Notes: generated by a model from the letters alone, not told the origin. Numbered from the stretch's first letter, positions 22,046 through 32,520 are shown. The stretch is 39,469 nucleotides of DNA from CAWCLK01 sp963796225 (GCA_963796225.1 CAWCLK010000062.1:1-39469), one strand, 5' to 3'. Numbers and translations: made by a program.

Positions 22046-23245
22046 ATGAAGCTCCTCCATACATCCGACTGGCACGTGGGTCGTGGGATCCGCGGGCGCA
22101 GTCGTGCCGACGAGCACCGGGCGGTCCTGGCCGAGATCGTCGAGGTCGCGGCCGAGGAGCAGGTCGACGTCGTGCTGGTCACGGGCGACGCCTTCGACAC
22201 GGCCACGCCGACGCCCGAGGCCGAGGGGATCGTCTACCGCGCGCTGCTGGACCTCGCGGACACCGGTGCGCACGTCGTGGTGCTGGCCGGCAACCACGAC
22301 AACCCGCGGCGCTGGGCCGCCCTGGAACCGGTGCTGAACCGCTCGACGGTGCACGTGGCCTCGGACGTGCGTCCGCCCGACGACGGCGGCGTGCTCGACC
22401 TGCAGACTGCCTCGGGCGAGGTCGCTCGCATCGCGCTGGTGCCGTTCCTGTCGCAGCGGTCGGTGGTCAAGGCCGACCAGCTCATGGCCCGTCGCGGCGA
22501 CCAGCACGCCGCCCGCTACGCCGAACGCGCGAAGCGGATCCTCAAGGCCCTGACGGCCGGGTTCGGGCCGGACACGGTCAACATCGTCGCCGCCCACCTC
22601 ACGGTGGCCAGCGGGCAGCCGGTGCTCGGCGGCGGCGAGCGCGCCGCCCACACGATCTTCGACTACCTCGTCCCGCCGACGGCGTTCCCGGCCTCCGCCC
22701 AGTACGTGGCGCTGGGACACCTGCACCAGCCGCACCAGATCCCCGGGGCGTGCCCGATCTGGTACTGCGGATCGCCGCTGCACCTGGACTTCGGCGAGGT
22801 CGAACGCGACCACAAGGCGGTGCTGGTCGTCGAGGCGGAACCGAACCTGCCCGCCACGATCCGCACCGTGGACCTGACGCAGGGACGATCGCTGCGCACG
22901 GTCCGGGGACCGCTGGCCGAGCTCGAGTCGCGCGTGGCCCAGCTCGGCGACGCCCACCTGCGTGTCGTGCTGACCGACGCCGACCGGGCCGGCCTGGCCG
23001 ACGAGGTCCGCGAGCGCTTCCCCACCGCCGTGGACGTGCGCATCGACCACGAGGACCGCCCCGACGGCGACGAGGAGACCTGGGAGCTCGACGACTTCCA
23101 CCAGTCCCCCACCGACCTGTTCGCCCAGTACCTCACCGAGGCCCAGGTCGAGGACCCCGACCTGACCGCCCTGTTCGGCGAGCTGCTCGAGCAGGTCGCC
23201 GATCCCCAGCTCGAGGAGGCCGCCGGTGCGCCCGACTCGCCTTGA
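22046..23245 (+). CDS. sbcD: SbcD (Mre11-like) exonuclease subunit
   Basis: Intact, 399 residues from ATG 22046; the upstream frame is open but MKLLHTSDWHVGRGIRGRSR is the standard start. Calcineurin-like phosphoesterase motifs in order: DWHVG, GDAFD, GNHD, AAHLTVASG, and GHLHQPH. A C-terminal capping domain follows, ending in VEDPDLTALFGELLEQV. With SbcC it forms the Mre11-Rad50 type nuclease that opens hairpins and trims protein-blocked ends at double-strand breaks. The start lacks a ribosome site and may be leaderless. The 3' end overlaps sbcC by 20 nt, so the two are translated from one message. Confidence 0.95.
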   Translation: MKLLHTSDWHVGRGIRGRSRADEHRAVLAEIVEVAAEEQVDVVLVTGDAFDTATPTPEAEGIVYRALLDLADTGAHVVVLAGNHDNPRRWAALEPVLNRSTVHVASDVRPPDDGGVLDLQTASGEVARIALVPFLSQRSVVKADQLMARRGDQHAARYAERAKRILKALTAGFGPDTVNIVAAHLTVASGQPVLGGGERAAHTIFDYLVPPTAFPASAQYVALGHLHQPHQIPGACPIWYCGSPLHLDFGEVERDHKAVLVVEAEPNLPATIRTVDLTQGRSLRTVRGPLAELESRVAQLGDAHLRVVLTDADRAGLADEVRERFPTAVDVRIDHEDRPDGDEETWELDDFHQSPTDLFAQYLTEAQVEDPDLTALFGELLEQVADPQLEEAAGAPDSP

Positions 23246-25649
23246 GCTCGAGGGCTTCGCGTCCTTCCGCGACCCGGTGACGGTGGACTTCGCCGACGCC
23301 GACCTGTTCGTGCTGTCCGGCCCGACGGGTGCGGGCAAGAGCTCGATCGTGGATGCCATGACCTTTGCCCTCTATGGCACGGTCCCGCGGTACGACGACC
23401 GGCGCATGGTCGCCCCGCTGATCTCGCAGGGCAGGGCCGAGGCTCGGGTCCGGCTGGACTTCACCGTCGGCGGACGCCCCTACACCGCCGTGCGCGTGGT
23501 GCGGCGGACCAAGAGCGGGGCGACCACGAAGGAGGCCCGGCTCGAACGCTGGCGGGACGCCGAGGGCACGGCCACCGACACGCTGGCGGGCACGGCCGAC
23601 GAGCTGACCGCCGAGGTCGAACGGCTGCTGGGACTGCGGTTCGAGCACTTCACGTCCTGCATCGTGCTGCCCCAGGGGGCGTTCCAGCAGTTCCTGCACA
23701 GCAAGCCGAAGGAACGGCAGGACCTGCTCGTCCAGCTGCTCGACCTCGACGTCTACCGGCGGGTCGGCTCCGCGGCCCGCGACCGGGCCACGATGGCCCA
23801 GTCCTCGGTGGACATGCTCCAGCGGCGGCTGGACGCCGAGCTGGTCGACGCCACCGAGGACGCGGTCAAGGCGGCGGCTGCGCGCGTCGAGCAGCTCGAG
23901 GGGCTCGTGGAGGACCTCGACGCCGCCCAGCCGACCCTCGACGAGATCCGGCAGGACGGGATCCGCCGACGCGAGCAGGAGACGACCGCACGCGAGCGGG
24001 CCGCACTGCTGGCCGACGTCGCGGTGCCCGAGGGGACCGACGGCCTCGTGGACCGGCTCGTCGCCGCTCGTGCCGCCGTGGCCGAGGCGGACGGGGCGCT
24101 CGAGGTCGCGTCCGCGCAGGTGGAGGAGGCGACCCAGGCCCGGCAGGCCGCCGGGGACACCGCCCCGCTCGCCCGCCAGCTCGAACGACTGGACGAACGC
24201 GAGCGGCTCGTGGCCGACCGGGCACGCATCGACGCGACGGTCGCCGAGGCCGCCTCCGCCGAGGAACGAGCCGACGCCGACCTGACCGCGGCGACCGAAC
24301 GGCTCGCCGAGGCACGGCAGGGCCTGCACGCCGCCCAGCGTCACGACCTGGTCGCCGCCGTCGTGGCCGACCACGCGGTGGGCGACCCGTGCCCGGTGTG
24401 CGACCGGCCGCTGGAGCGCCTGCCCGACGCCACCGGCACCGGCGTGGCCGACGCGACCACCGCGGTGGACCGGGCCCAGCAGCAGGTCGACGCCGCCACC
24501 CGCACCCACCGCGACGCCACGACCGCCCACACCCGCGCGACGACGGAACGGGACGGGCTGGCGACCCGGCTGCAGACCTGCGACGCCGCGATCGCGGACG
24601 CCACCGAGGCGGGCGTCCCCGCCACGGCCGAGGCGCTGCGGGAACGGCTCGAGGCGATCGGGGCGCTGGACGAGCAGCTCGCCGCGGCCCGCGGGACCGA
24701 GCAGCAGGCACGCGCCGCCGACCGGTCGGCCCGTGCCGAGCTCGAACGGGTCCAGGCTGCCGAACAGCAGGCGTGGCGTGCCTTCGACGCCCTGTGGCAA
24801 CAGGTCGCCGAGCTGGCCCCGCCCGCCGTCGATCGGGGCGACCTCGCCGGGGCGTGGACCACGCTGGCGACCTGGGCGGCCGAACGACGCCCCGCCCTGC
24901 TCGCCGAGGCCGACGCCGCCAAGCGCGAGGTGGACGCGACCGCCGACCGCTGGAAGGCCGAGGTGGCCCGGCTGCGCGAGGCCTGCCACGCGCACGACGT
25001 GCTCGTCCGCGACGGCGAGCAGCCCCGCGACGCCGCCCGGCGCGAGGTCGAACGGGCCCGCCACCAGCACGAGACGCTGGCACGCCGGCTGGCCGAGTCC
25101 GAGCAGGTCCGCCGCGACCTCGCCGAGGCCCGTCGGCAGCAGCGCCTCGCCCACCAGCTCGGCCTGCACCTGAAGTCGTCCAACTTCGAGAAGTGGCTGC
25201 TCAACCGCGCGCTGCGCCGGCTGGTCGTCGGCGCCACCCGGATGCTGCGGGAGCTGTCGGACGGCGCCTACTCCCTCACGCTCGACGACGGCGGCGGGTT
25301 CGCGGTCGTCGACCACCGCAACGCCGACGAGACCCGCTCGGCCCGCACGCTGTCCGGCGGCGAGACGTTCCTGGCCTCGCTGGCGCTCGCCCTGGCCCTG
25401 TCCGAGCACGTCGCCGACCTCGCCGCGCAGGGCGCCGCCCGGCTCGAGTCCCTGATCCTCGACGAGGGGTTCGGGACGCTGGACACCGAGACGCTGGACG
25501 TCGTGGCCTCCGCCCTCGAGGAGCTCGGCTCCCGCGGCCGACAGGTCGGGGTCATCACCCACGTCGGGGCGCTCGCCCAGCGGCTGCCGGTGCGGTACGA
25601 CGTGCGCAAGGAAGCCGGCACGTCCACGGTCACGCGGGCCGACACGTGA
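23226..25649 (+). CDS. sbcC: SbcC (Rad50-like) SMC ATPase
   Basis: Intact, 807 residues from GTG 23226, overlapping sbcD by 20 nt. Walker A is GPTGAGKSS (residues 32-40), followed by LPQGAFQQFLHSKPKERQD. Two long Ala/Arg/Glu-rich coiled coils flank the zinc hook CPVC (residues 389-392). The signature motif LSGGE is at about 709 and Walker B LILDEGFGTLD at about 745-755. It is shorter than E. coli SbcC (about 1050) but in the usual range for actinobacteria. It tethers DNA ends and powers SbcD. The TGA overlaps the nurA GTG as GTGA (25646-25649). Confidence 0.95.
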   Translation: MRPTRLELEGFASFRDPVTVDFADADLFVLSGPTGAGKSSIVDAMTFALYGTVPRYDDRRMVAPLISQGRAEARVRLDFTVGGRPYTAVRVVRRTKSGATTKEARLERWRDAEGTATDTLAGTADELTAEVERLLGLRFEHFTSCIVLPQGAFQQFLHSKPKERQDLLVQLLDLDVYRRVGSAARDRATMAQSSVDMLQRRLDAELVDATEDAVKAAAARVEQLEGLVEDLDAAQPTLDEIRQDGIRRREQETTARERAALLADVAVPEGTDGLVDRLVAARAAVAEADGALEVASAQVEEATQARQAAGDTAPLARQLERLDERERLVADRARIDATVAEAASAEERADADLTAATERLAEARQGLHAAQRHDLVAAVVADHAVGDPCPVCDRPLERLPDATGTGVADATTAVDRAQQQVDAATRTHRDATTAHTRATTERDGLATRLQTCDAAIADATEAGVPATAEALRERLEAIGALDEQLAAARGTEQQARAADRSARAELERVQAAEQQAWRAFDALWQQVAELAPPAVDRGDLAGAWTTLATWAAERRPALLAEADAAKREVDATADRWKAEVARLREACHAHDVLVRDGEQPRDAARREVERARHQHETLARRLAESEQVRRDLAEARRQQRLAHQLGLHLKSSNFEKWLLNRALRRLVVGATRMLRELSDGAYSLTLDDGGGFAVVDHRNADETRSARTLSGGETFLASLALALALSEHVADLAAQGAARLESLILDEGFGTLDTETLDVVASALEELGSRGRQVGVITHVGALAQRLPVRYDVRKEAGTSTVTRADT

Positions 25650-26600
25650 GGCTCGCCGTCGACGCCTGGGCCCCGGGGTTCGCCCCGGCCACGCCGGGCA
25701 GCGCCGAGCTGCACGAGACCGGCGGTCCCGTCGACGTCGGCCGCGAGGTCGCGGCCGCCGACTGGGCGCCCCGCCGCCCCGCACCCGAGGTCTCCCCGGC
25801 CACCGACGTCCGGTTCGTGGACGGGGTGCGCCGGATCGACGCGCGGGTGTGGGTCACCGAGGGCGGCGACGGGGAACCGCCGACGACGCGCCCCGCCATC
25901 GCCGTCTCGTACGGGGCGGGGACCGTCCGCTCCAACGGGCACGCCGTGGTCGAGGACTGCGAGATCCGACGCGAGCTGATCGGACCGGCCGGCATGCCCG
26001 CGCTCGAGGTGGCCGACCTGCGGTACCAGCCGGTGGCGGCGCCGGGCACCGACGACGACGCGCTGGTGGCCTGCGTGCAGTCCCGCATGGGCCAGCTCGA
26101 GGTCGCCGTGGCCGCCCGTGCCGAACCGGCCGAGCTGACCGTCGTCGACGGGCCGCTGTCGGGGCGGCAGAACGTCCGCGGGGCGGTCGGGCTACGTCAA
26201 GACCCACCACACCGCCTACCTGCCGCCCGTGGTCGAGGGCGTGATCGCCGCCCTCGGCCCGGGCGAACGCACCCCGGTGTTCGTCACCCAGACCAGCTGG
26301 TCGCGCTACTCGTGGTACCTGCGCCTGCCCTACGGCACCGGGCACCCGTGGGCCGGCGTGGTGCGGCTCGAGGCCGCTGCCGACCTGGCGATCGAGCAGG
26401 TCACCGCGCTCGCCGACCGCACCGCAGCGACCCTGCCGCGGTTCGCCAGCCAGCCCCACCGTGACCCGCGCGCCCCGCAGAACCTGCTGCCCATCGCCGG
26501 GCTGGAACGGGCGCTGAAGCGCCGGCTCGGGGACGCCGGGCTGATGGAACGGCGCCTGCGGCAGGCTGCGGCGTCGCTGGCCGGCGCGATCAGCCGCTAG
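25646..26600 (+). CDS. nurA: NurA-type 5'-3' nuclease (one frameshift)
   Basis: GTG 25646 overlaps the sbcC stop. About 317 residues after removing one extra G at about 26189-26191 (GAVG then YVKTHHTAYLPP). NurA landmarks: the first metal site in RFVDGVRRIDARV (Asp59), the second in TVVDGPLSG (Asp168), and the C-terminal FVTQTSWSRYSWYLRLPYGT. NurA cooperates with HerA to resect double-strand break ends in archaea and occurs in a number of bacteria. Here it is translationally coupled to SbcC, while its presumed partner ATPase lies 5 kb upstream. The stop TAG overlaps the stop of the convergent phosphohexomutase in the palindrome CTAG. The family call rests on motifs and context. Confidence 0.75.
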
Positions 26601-28318
26601 AGGCCGAGCGCTGCCACCGCGGCGTCACCAATCACGCCGGCGACGGCCATGTCCTCGCCCTCCGCGAGGCGCACGTCGACGTACACCTTCAGCTTGGGCT
26701 CGGTCCCGCTGGGACGCACCAGCACACGACCACCCACGTCGAGGTGCCACACGACGACCGGTCGGCCGGCAGCCACGGCGGACGTGCATCGGCATCCTGG
26801 GACAGGTCGTCCACCCGGACGACGCGGCGGGGACCCACCTGGTGGGGCGCGGCGACCGCCGCGGCTTCGACCGCGGCGGCGATCTGCCCCGCCCCGTCGT
26901 GCCCCTCCCGTCGGATGCTGCGCTGCACGTTGGCCCAGCGCCCCGTCACGTCGTTCAGGTCGTCCAGGGCGTCGTGCAGCGTGCGGCCCTCGGCGGCCAG
27001 GTGGGCGATGAGGTCGGCCATGACCACGGCGGCGGCGATCCCGTCCTTGTCGCGGACGACCTCCCCCACCGAGTAGCCGAGCGCCTCCTCGTAGCCGAGC
27101 ACGAAGGTGGTCTCGTCGGCCAGCTCCCGCCCCGCCCGCCAGATCCACTTGAACCCGGTCAGGGTCGTCTCGCGGCGCGCCCCGTGATGGTCGGCGATGG
27201 CGTCGAGCCGGGCGGTCGACACCACCGACGACACCACCAGCGGGTCGGCGGCGGTCGTGTGCCGGAGCAGGTGGTCGGCCAGCAGGCAGCCGACCTGGTC
27301 GCCGGTCAGCCGCTGCCAGCCGTCCGGGCCCGGCAGGGCGACGGCGAGGCGGTCCGCGTCCGGGTCGGTCGCCAGCACGGCCACGGCGTCGACCTCGTCG
27401 CCCAGGCGCATGGCCAGGTCCAGGGCACCGGGTTCCTCGGGGTTGGGGAAGGCGACCGTGGGGAAGGTGCCGTCCGGCTCCCACTGCTCGACGACCCGGT
27501 GGACGGCGGTGAAGCCGGCGGTCGGCCAGGGCGCGGTCGAGGATCGCGCCGCCCACGCCGTGCATCGGGGTCACCACCAGCGGCACGTCCCGGTCGCCGC
27601 CGACGTCGGGGCGGGCCCCGGCGATGGCGTCGAGGTAGCAGGCGACGTCGGCGTCGTCGAGGACGGTCAGCTCGGGGCCCGGGGCGTCGAGGGCGTCCCC
27701 GACCCCCGGGACCCGGTCGGCGGGGCCGACGGCGTCGATCGCCGCCGCGATGTGCGCGTCCGTCGGCGGGGTGATCTGCACGCCGTGCTCGTCGTAGACC
27801 TTGTAGCCGTTGTCGGCCGGCGGGTTGTGCGACGCCGTGACGACCACCGCGGCCGCCGCCCCGCGGTCGTGGGCGGCCCACGCCACGAGCGGCGTCGGCG
27901 TCGGCGTCGGGTACCACGCGACCGCCAGCCCGGCAGCGCGCAGCACGGTCACCACGTCCTGCGCGAACCGGCGGCTGTCGGGGCGGGCGTCGAAGCCGAC
28001 GACCACCCCGCGGTCGGCCGCGCCGGGCACCCGGGCGAGCAGGTGGTCGGCCAGGCCGCGGGTGGCGCGGATCACCACGGCACGGTTCATCCGGTTGGGT
28101 CCCGGCCCGACCTCGCCCCGCAACCCGGCCGTGCCGAAGCCGAGCCGGGTGCCGACGAGGTCCACGAGGGCGTCGACGTCCTCGTCGGCCACGAGCGCCT
28201 CGAGCGCCTGGCGGGTGGTCGGGTCGGGGTCGCCAGCTGCCCAGGACCGGGCGCGCGACAGCAGCCGTGCGCCCTCGTCGGGGCTCGCGGCGTCGGTGGA
28301 GGGGTGCGAGGTCGTCAT
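26597..28318 (-). CDS. Phosphohexomutase (phosphoglucomutase/phosphomannomutase family); two frameshifts
   Basis: Starts at ATG 28318; about 573 residues joined. FGTAGLRGEVGPGPNRMN opens domain 1. The phosphoserine loop is TASHNPPADNGYKVYDEHG. The metal loop is in ATDPDADRLAVALPG, the sugar-recognition loop in GYEEALGYSVG, and the phosphate-binding loop in RPSGTEPKLKVYVDV. One extra base lies near 27518 (between DRALAD and AGFTAVHRVVEQW) and one is missing near 26784. Length and the FGTAGLRG/GYEEALGY motifs fit the alpha-phosphoglucomutase (PgcA/YbbT) branch, interconverting glucose-1- and glucose-6-phosphate (or mannose analogues) for cell-envelope sugar supply. Not related in function to the adjacent repair operon. 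Confidence 0.85.
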   Translation of the reverse strand: MTTSHPSTDAASPDEGARLLSRARSWAAGDPDPTTRQALEALVADEDVDALVDLVGTRLGFGTAGLRGEVGPGPNRMNRAVVIRATRGLADHLLARVPGAADRGVVVGFDARPDSRRFAQDVVTVLRAAGLAVAWYPTPTPTPLVAWAAHDRGAAAAVVVTASHNPPADNGYKVYDEHGVQITPPTDAHIAAAIDAVGPADRVPGVGDALDAPGPELTVLDDADVACYLDAIAGARPDVGGDRDVPLVVTPMHGVGGAILDRALADRRLHRRPPGRRAVGAGRHLPHGRLPQPRGTRCPGPGHAPGRRGRRRGRAGDRPGRGPPRRRPAGPGRLAAADRRPGRLPAGRPPAPAHDRRRPAGGVVGGVDRPARRHRRPSRGAPRDDPDRVQVDLAGGAGAGRRDHLRARLRGGARLLGGGGRPRQGRDRRRRGHGRPHRPPGRRGPHAARRPGRPERRDGALGQRAAQHPTGGARRGGADRRRGRSRGGRRAPPGGSPPRRPGGRPVPGCRCTSAVAAGRPVVVWHLDVGGRVLVRPSGTEPKLKVYVDVRLAEGEDMAVAGVIGDAAVAALGL

Positions 28319-28325
28319 GGCCGGC

Positions 28326-28331
28326 ACCGTA
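28326..28331 (-). promoter_or_regulatory. Candidate -10 (TACGGT), leaderless start of the phosphohexomutase gene
   Basis: On the minus strand TACGGT is followed by 7 nt and ATG 28318, the same hexamer and spacing as before sbcD. Confidence 0.5.
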
Positions 28332-28335
28332 CTGT
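28330..28335 (+). promoter_or_regulatory. Candidate -10 (TACTGT) of the alpha/beta hydrolase gene
   Basis: TACTGT fits TAnnnT, 36 nt before GTG 28372, and shares bases with the oppositely oriented promoter of the phosphohexomutase gene. Confidence 0.35.
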
Positions 28336-28371
28336 CGCCAACCCGAGGGCCGACGTCTCCGAACGGACCCC

Positions 28372-29025
28372 GTGACCACGCCCACCGACCTCGTGCTGCT
28401 CGTGCCCGGGTGGGGCACCCCGCCAGCACGCCTCGTCCCCATGTCCGACGTCCTCGACGACGCCGGGGCGGTGTCGCGCGTCTGGTCGTACACGCCCGAA
28501 GGAGCCTTCCCCGAGCTCGTCGAGCAGTTCGCGACGGCGGCCGAGGCCACGGTCGCGATGCACGAGCCCCACGACCGGCTCCACCTCGTCGGCCATTCGC
28601 TGGGCGGGGTGGTCGCGGCGGCCACGGCCCTGCGACGCCTGCGCGGTGCGGTGGCCTCCATCACCACGATCAACACGCCGTGGCGCGGCACGTGGGTGTC
28701 CTACACCGGCACCGGCCCGTTGGCGCGGGCCCTGCGGTGGGGGTCGCCGCTGCTGTCGGACCTGCGGGACGAGATCGTCGACGACCTCGACCGCCCCGAC
28801 GGGCCACGGTGGCTGCTGGTCTCGGCGGCGGGTGACCTCGCCACCCCGGCGACCACCAGCCTCGGCATCGCCGCCACCGCGGAGCGGTTGACCCGACGGG
28901 TCGTCGCCGCGACGGGCCACTCGGTCAGCCTGACGTCCACGCGGGTCATCGACCTCGTCCGCTCCCACGTGCTGGAGCAGGACCCGTCGACGGCCGACCG
29001 TGCGCCCGAGGAACAGGCTGGCTGA
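28372..29025 (+). CDS. Alpha/beta-hydrolase (lipase/esterase-like)
   Basis: 217 residues from GTG 28372; the frame is open upstream, but VTTPTDLVLLVPGWGTPPAR starts with the first strand and oxyanion loop of the fold. The nucleophile elbow is LVGHSLGGVVAA (Ser about residue 73). INTPWRGT follows the nucleophile, as in lipase-type proteins, and a likely catalytic His lies in VVAATGHSVSLTS near the end. No signal peptide, so cytoplasmic. Substrate unknown; PGAP1/lipase-like hydrolases of this kind act on esters. The codon region before the start has no strong ribosome site. It is divergent from the phosphohexomutase gene and followed by an MFS transporter gene 72 nt on. Confidence 0.75.
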   Translation: MTTPTDLVLLVPGWGTPPARLVPMSDVLDDAGAVSRVWSYTPEGAFPELVEQFATAAEATVAMHEPHDRLHLVGHSLGGVVAAATALRRLRGAVASITTINTPWRGTWVSYTGTGPLARALRWGSPLLSDLRDEIVDDLDRPDGPRWLLVSAAGDLATPATTSLGIAATAERLTRRVVAATGHSVSLTSTRVIDLVRSHVLEQDPSTADRAPEEQAG

Positions 29026-29054
29026 ACGTGGGACGGGTCCGGACCCGGCTCGGC

Positions 29055-29060
29055 TAGCGT
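29055..29060 (+). promoter_or_regulatory. Candidate -10 (TAGCGT) of the MFS transporter gene
   Basis: TAGCGT, identical to the hexamer before the GNAT gene, lies 37 nt upstream of GTG 29098. Confidence 0.4.
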
Positions 29061-29097
29061 GCCGGGCCGACGCCGCACCATCGACCAGGGACCGCAG

Positions 29098-30391
29098 GTG
29101 AGCAATTCGGCGCGGGGGGCCCGGGGCACCGTGGCCAGCTACCGCGAGGTGCTGGCCGACGCGCACCACGCGCCGGCTGCTGGGCGCCAGCGTCGTCTCC
29201 GTCATGGGCGACTTCGTCGGGGGCGGGGCGCTGCTGGTCCTGGCCTACGAGCGCTCCGGCGGCCGCGCGGTGGCCGCCGCCGGATTCCTGGCAGCGACCG
29301 GGGCCGGTGGCCTGGCCATGGCGATCCTCGGCGGGCCGATGCTCGACCGCATCCCGCGTCGCGGGGGCCTGGTCGGCGGCGAGGTCGCCGGGGGGCTGGC
29401 CATCCTCCTGCCGCTGCTCGTGCCCGCGCTGTGGCCGATGTACGCCGCCGCCTTCGTGCTGGGTGCGCGCCGGTCCGCCGAAGTCGCGATCCGCCACGGG
29501 GTGCTCGCCGACGCCGTGACCGACCGGCTGCGCAGCGGCCTGATCGGCCTGCTCGGCACCACGGACCAGTTCGGGCAGGTCATCGGCTACCTGACCGGGG
29601 CGTCCATGGCCGTGCTGATCGGGGCGCGGACCGCCCTGGCGCTCGACCTGCTGACCTTCGTCGCCGGTGCCCTCGTCCTGCTCGGGCTCGTCGTCCCACC
29701 CCGGACGCATCCCGAGCACCCGCCCAGCCTCACCGCCGGCTGGCGGGAGATCTTCGGGCATCCGCAGCTCCGGCTCCTCGCCGTGCTCGTCGCCGCCTCG
29801 GCGGCCGCCTCCGCCCTGCCCGAGTCCCTGGCCGCCGCGGCGGTCGGCGGCGACTCGCCGTGGCTGCCCTTCGTCCTGGCCGCCGGTCCCGCCGGTGGCG
29901 TCGTGGGCTTCCTCGTCGCGGGGCGCCTGCGCTCCACGACGGTGTTCGCCGGCCAGCTGGTGCACCTGACCGCCTACGGGGCGGTGGTGATGGCCGGCAT
30001 GCTGGCGTCCGGCCCCCTCGGGTACGGGCTGGTCAACGTCGGCGCCGGTGCGGGCGCCGCCTGGATCATCGGCCCGCAGGTCAGCTTCGTGCGCCTCGCG
30101 CCCACCCACCGCGTGTCGCAGATCATGGCGTCGATGACCGCGCTGGTCATGCTCGCCGAGGGCGGCTGGGTGCTCGTCGCGGGGACCGTCGCCGACACCG
30201 TGGGCGTCCACACCGCCTACCTCGCGGCGTCCGCCGTCATCCTCGCCTCGGCGACGGTGGGCTGGACCGTCCACCTGCGACGCGGCGGGGCGCGCACCGA
30301 CTGGGACCCCACCAGCCCGCATGCCCCGACGCCGCCCGAGCGCATGGACCGCTCCGGCACCATCGCCACGGGGGCCGAGCAGGCTGGTTGA
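29098..30391 (+). CDS. Major facilitator superfamily transporter (frameshift near the 5' end)
   Basis: The N-terminus VSNSARGARGTVASYREVLA opens at GTG 29098, with CAGGGA about 7 nt before. After GAC GCG one extra base (about 29164) shifts the frame, and the protein continues TTRRLLGASVVSVMGDFVGG with many hydrophobic segments to the TGA at 30389-30391; about 430 residues. The motif MLDRIPRRGGLVGGEVAGG between the second and third segments resembles the MFS loop A signature. Twelve membrane helices are likely but were not counted exactly. Substrate unknown; related actinobacterial proteins are annotated as drug or metabolite exporters. Followed 32 nt later by the acetoacetyl-CoA synthetase gene, so the two may be co-transcribed. 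Confidence 0.7.
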
Positions 30392-30423
30392 CTGCGCCCC
30401 CGACGCCGTCCGGGAGCGCACGC

Positions 30424-32401
30424 ATGGACCTGTCCGACGCCGAGCTGCTGTGGAGCCCGCCCGACGACGTGTGGGCGTCCTCGCGGATGGGGCGGTTCGC
30501 GGCCGCCCACCGGCCCGACGCGGTGGGTGACTACGCCGCGCTGTGGGCGTGGTCGGTCGACGACCTGCCCGGGTTCTGGCAGGCGGTGTGGGACTTCTTC
30601 GACCTCGAGTCGTCCGCCCCGGTCGGTGAGGTGCTGGCGGACCCGACGATGCCGGCGCCAACCTTCTTCGACGGGGCGCGGGTGAACTACGCGGCCCACA
30701 TGCTGCGGGGCAACGGGCTCGGGGACGACGACGTGGCGGTGGTCGCCGAGTCCCAGAGCCGCGACGCCGTGTCGTGGACGTTGGGTGAGCTGCGCGAGCA
30801 GGTGCGCCGGGCCCGGGCCGGGCTCGAGCGGCTGGGCGTGGGCGAGGGCGACCGGGTCGTGGCCTACCTGCCCAACATCCCCGAGACGATGGTGGCGTTC
30901 CTGGCGGCGGCGTCGCTGGGGGCGGTGTGGTCGTCGTGCGCGCCGGAGTTCGGCACCCGCAGCGTGGTCGACCGGTGGTCGCAGATCGAACCGTCGGTGC
31001 TGCTGACCATCGACGGGTACGTCTACGGGACCAAGCGGATCGACCGGGCCGAGGAGGTCGCGGCGATCCGCGACGCGCTCCCGTCGATCCAGCACACGGT
31101 GCTGCTCGGCTACCTCGACCCGGACGCGGCGTGGGACGACACGACCTCGTGGGACGACCTGGTGGCCGACACCGACGAGGAGCTCACGTTCGTCGACGTG
31201 GCGTTCGACCACCCGCTGTACGTGCTGTACAGCTCGGGCACGACCGGGCTGCCCAAGCCGATCGTGCACGGCCACGGCGGGATCCTGGTCGAGCACGTCA
31301 AGGCCCTGGGGCTGCACCTCGACCTCGGGCCCGGGGAGAAGTTCTTCTGGTTCTCCACCACCGGGTGGATGATGTGGAACTTCCTGGTGTCGGGGCTGCT
31401 GGTCGGCTCGGCGGTGGTGATGTTCGACGGCAACCCCGGCCACCCCGACCTCGACACGCTCTGGTCGCTGATGGAGCGGACCGGCACCACCTACATGGGG
31501 GTGTCCGCCCCGTTCCTGATGTCGTGCCGCAAGGCCGGGCTGACCCCCGGCGACGACCACGACCTGTCCGCCATCACCGGCGTCGGGTCCACCGGCGCCC
31601 CGCTCCCCCCGGCCGGGTTCCGGTGGGTCTACGACGCCGTCGGGACCGACCTGCAGCTCGGATCCGTGTCCGGCGGCACCGACGTGTGCACCGCCTTCGT
31701 CGGCTCCGCCCCGGTCCTGCCCGTCCACGCCGGCGTGATCCCCTGCCGGATGCTCGGCTGCCGGGTCGAGGCCTACGACCCCCAGGGCCAGCCCGTCATC
31801 GGCACCCAGGGCGAGCTGGTCATCACCGCCCCGATGCCCTCCATGCCCATCGGGTTCTGGGGCGACGACGACGGCTCCCGCTACCACGACGCCTACTTCG
31901 ACACCTACCCGGGCGTGTGGCGCCACGGCGACTGGATCACCATCCACGCCGACGGGTCCTGCGTGATCACCGGCCGCTCCGACGCCACCCTCAACCGGGG
32001 CGGGGTCCGGCTGGGCACCTCCGAGTTCTACGCCGTGGTCGAATCGATCGACGGCGTGGCCGACTCGCTGGTCGTCCACCTCGAGGACGACACCGGCGGC
32101 ATGGGCGAGCTCGTCCTGTTCGTGGCCCCCCAGCTCCGGCCACGAGCTCGACGACGACCTGCGCGGTCGCATCGCCGCCGCGCTGCGCGCCGACCTGTCC
32201 CCCCGCCACGTCCCCGACACCATGGTCGCCATGCCCTCGGTCCCGCGGACCCTGTCGGGCAAGAAGCTCGAGGTCCCGATCAAGCGCATCCTCACCGGCG
32301 CCCACGTCGACGACGCCGCCTCCACCGGGGCGCTGGCCGACCCCCACGCCCTGGACCCCTACGTCGCCTGGGTCCGGAATCGCCCCGACCACCGGGACTG
32401 A
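30424..32401 (+). CDS. Acetoacetyl-CoA synthetase (one frameshift)
   Basis: From ATG 30424 with GGGAG 8 nt upstream; about 658 residues once one extra C in the C6 run at 32126-32131 is removed (LVLFVAP then SSGHELDDDLRGR). The N-terminus DLPGFWQAVWDFFDL and RVNYAAHMLRG are typical of acetoacetate-CoA ligases. The AMP-binding loop is LYSSGTTGLPKPIVHGHGG, further motifs are GWMMWNFLVSGLL and RHGDWITIHADGS, and the catalytic lysine lies in RTLSGKKLEVPIKRI. It converts acetoacetate, ATP and CoA to acetoacetyl-CoA, feeding ketone bodies or lipid breakdown products into central metabolism. The context of hydratases and dehydrogenases fits this role. Confidence 0.85.
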
Positions 32402-32430
32402 CCCACACCACCCGCCCCACCACCACCGCG

Positions 32431-32477
32431 ATGCTGCGGAGCTTCCGATCACCAGATGAGCGCAAGCTCCGCAGCAA
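32431..32477. repeat. Dispersed 47-nt palindromic repeat, copy 2
   Basis: The arms TGCTGCGGAGCTT (32432-32444) and AAGCTCCGCAGCA (32464-32476) form a perfect 13-bp stem around 19 nt containing CCGATCACC. It is the same length as the copy at 10090-10136 and about 80 percent identical by eye. It lies 30 nt after the synthetase stop, again at a gene end, and may terminate transcription. Confidence 0.75.
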
Positions 32478-32520
32478 CGGGGTGGGGTGTGCCCGGTTCG
32501 CCCGTGTCGTCGCGACGCCC

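Noticed and set aside
21002..23359. 785-codon minus-strand frame spanning DUF3105 and sbcD
   Set aside because: Only its C-terminal 190 residues (DUF3105) are real; the remainder is antisense to sbcD.
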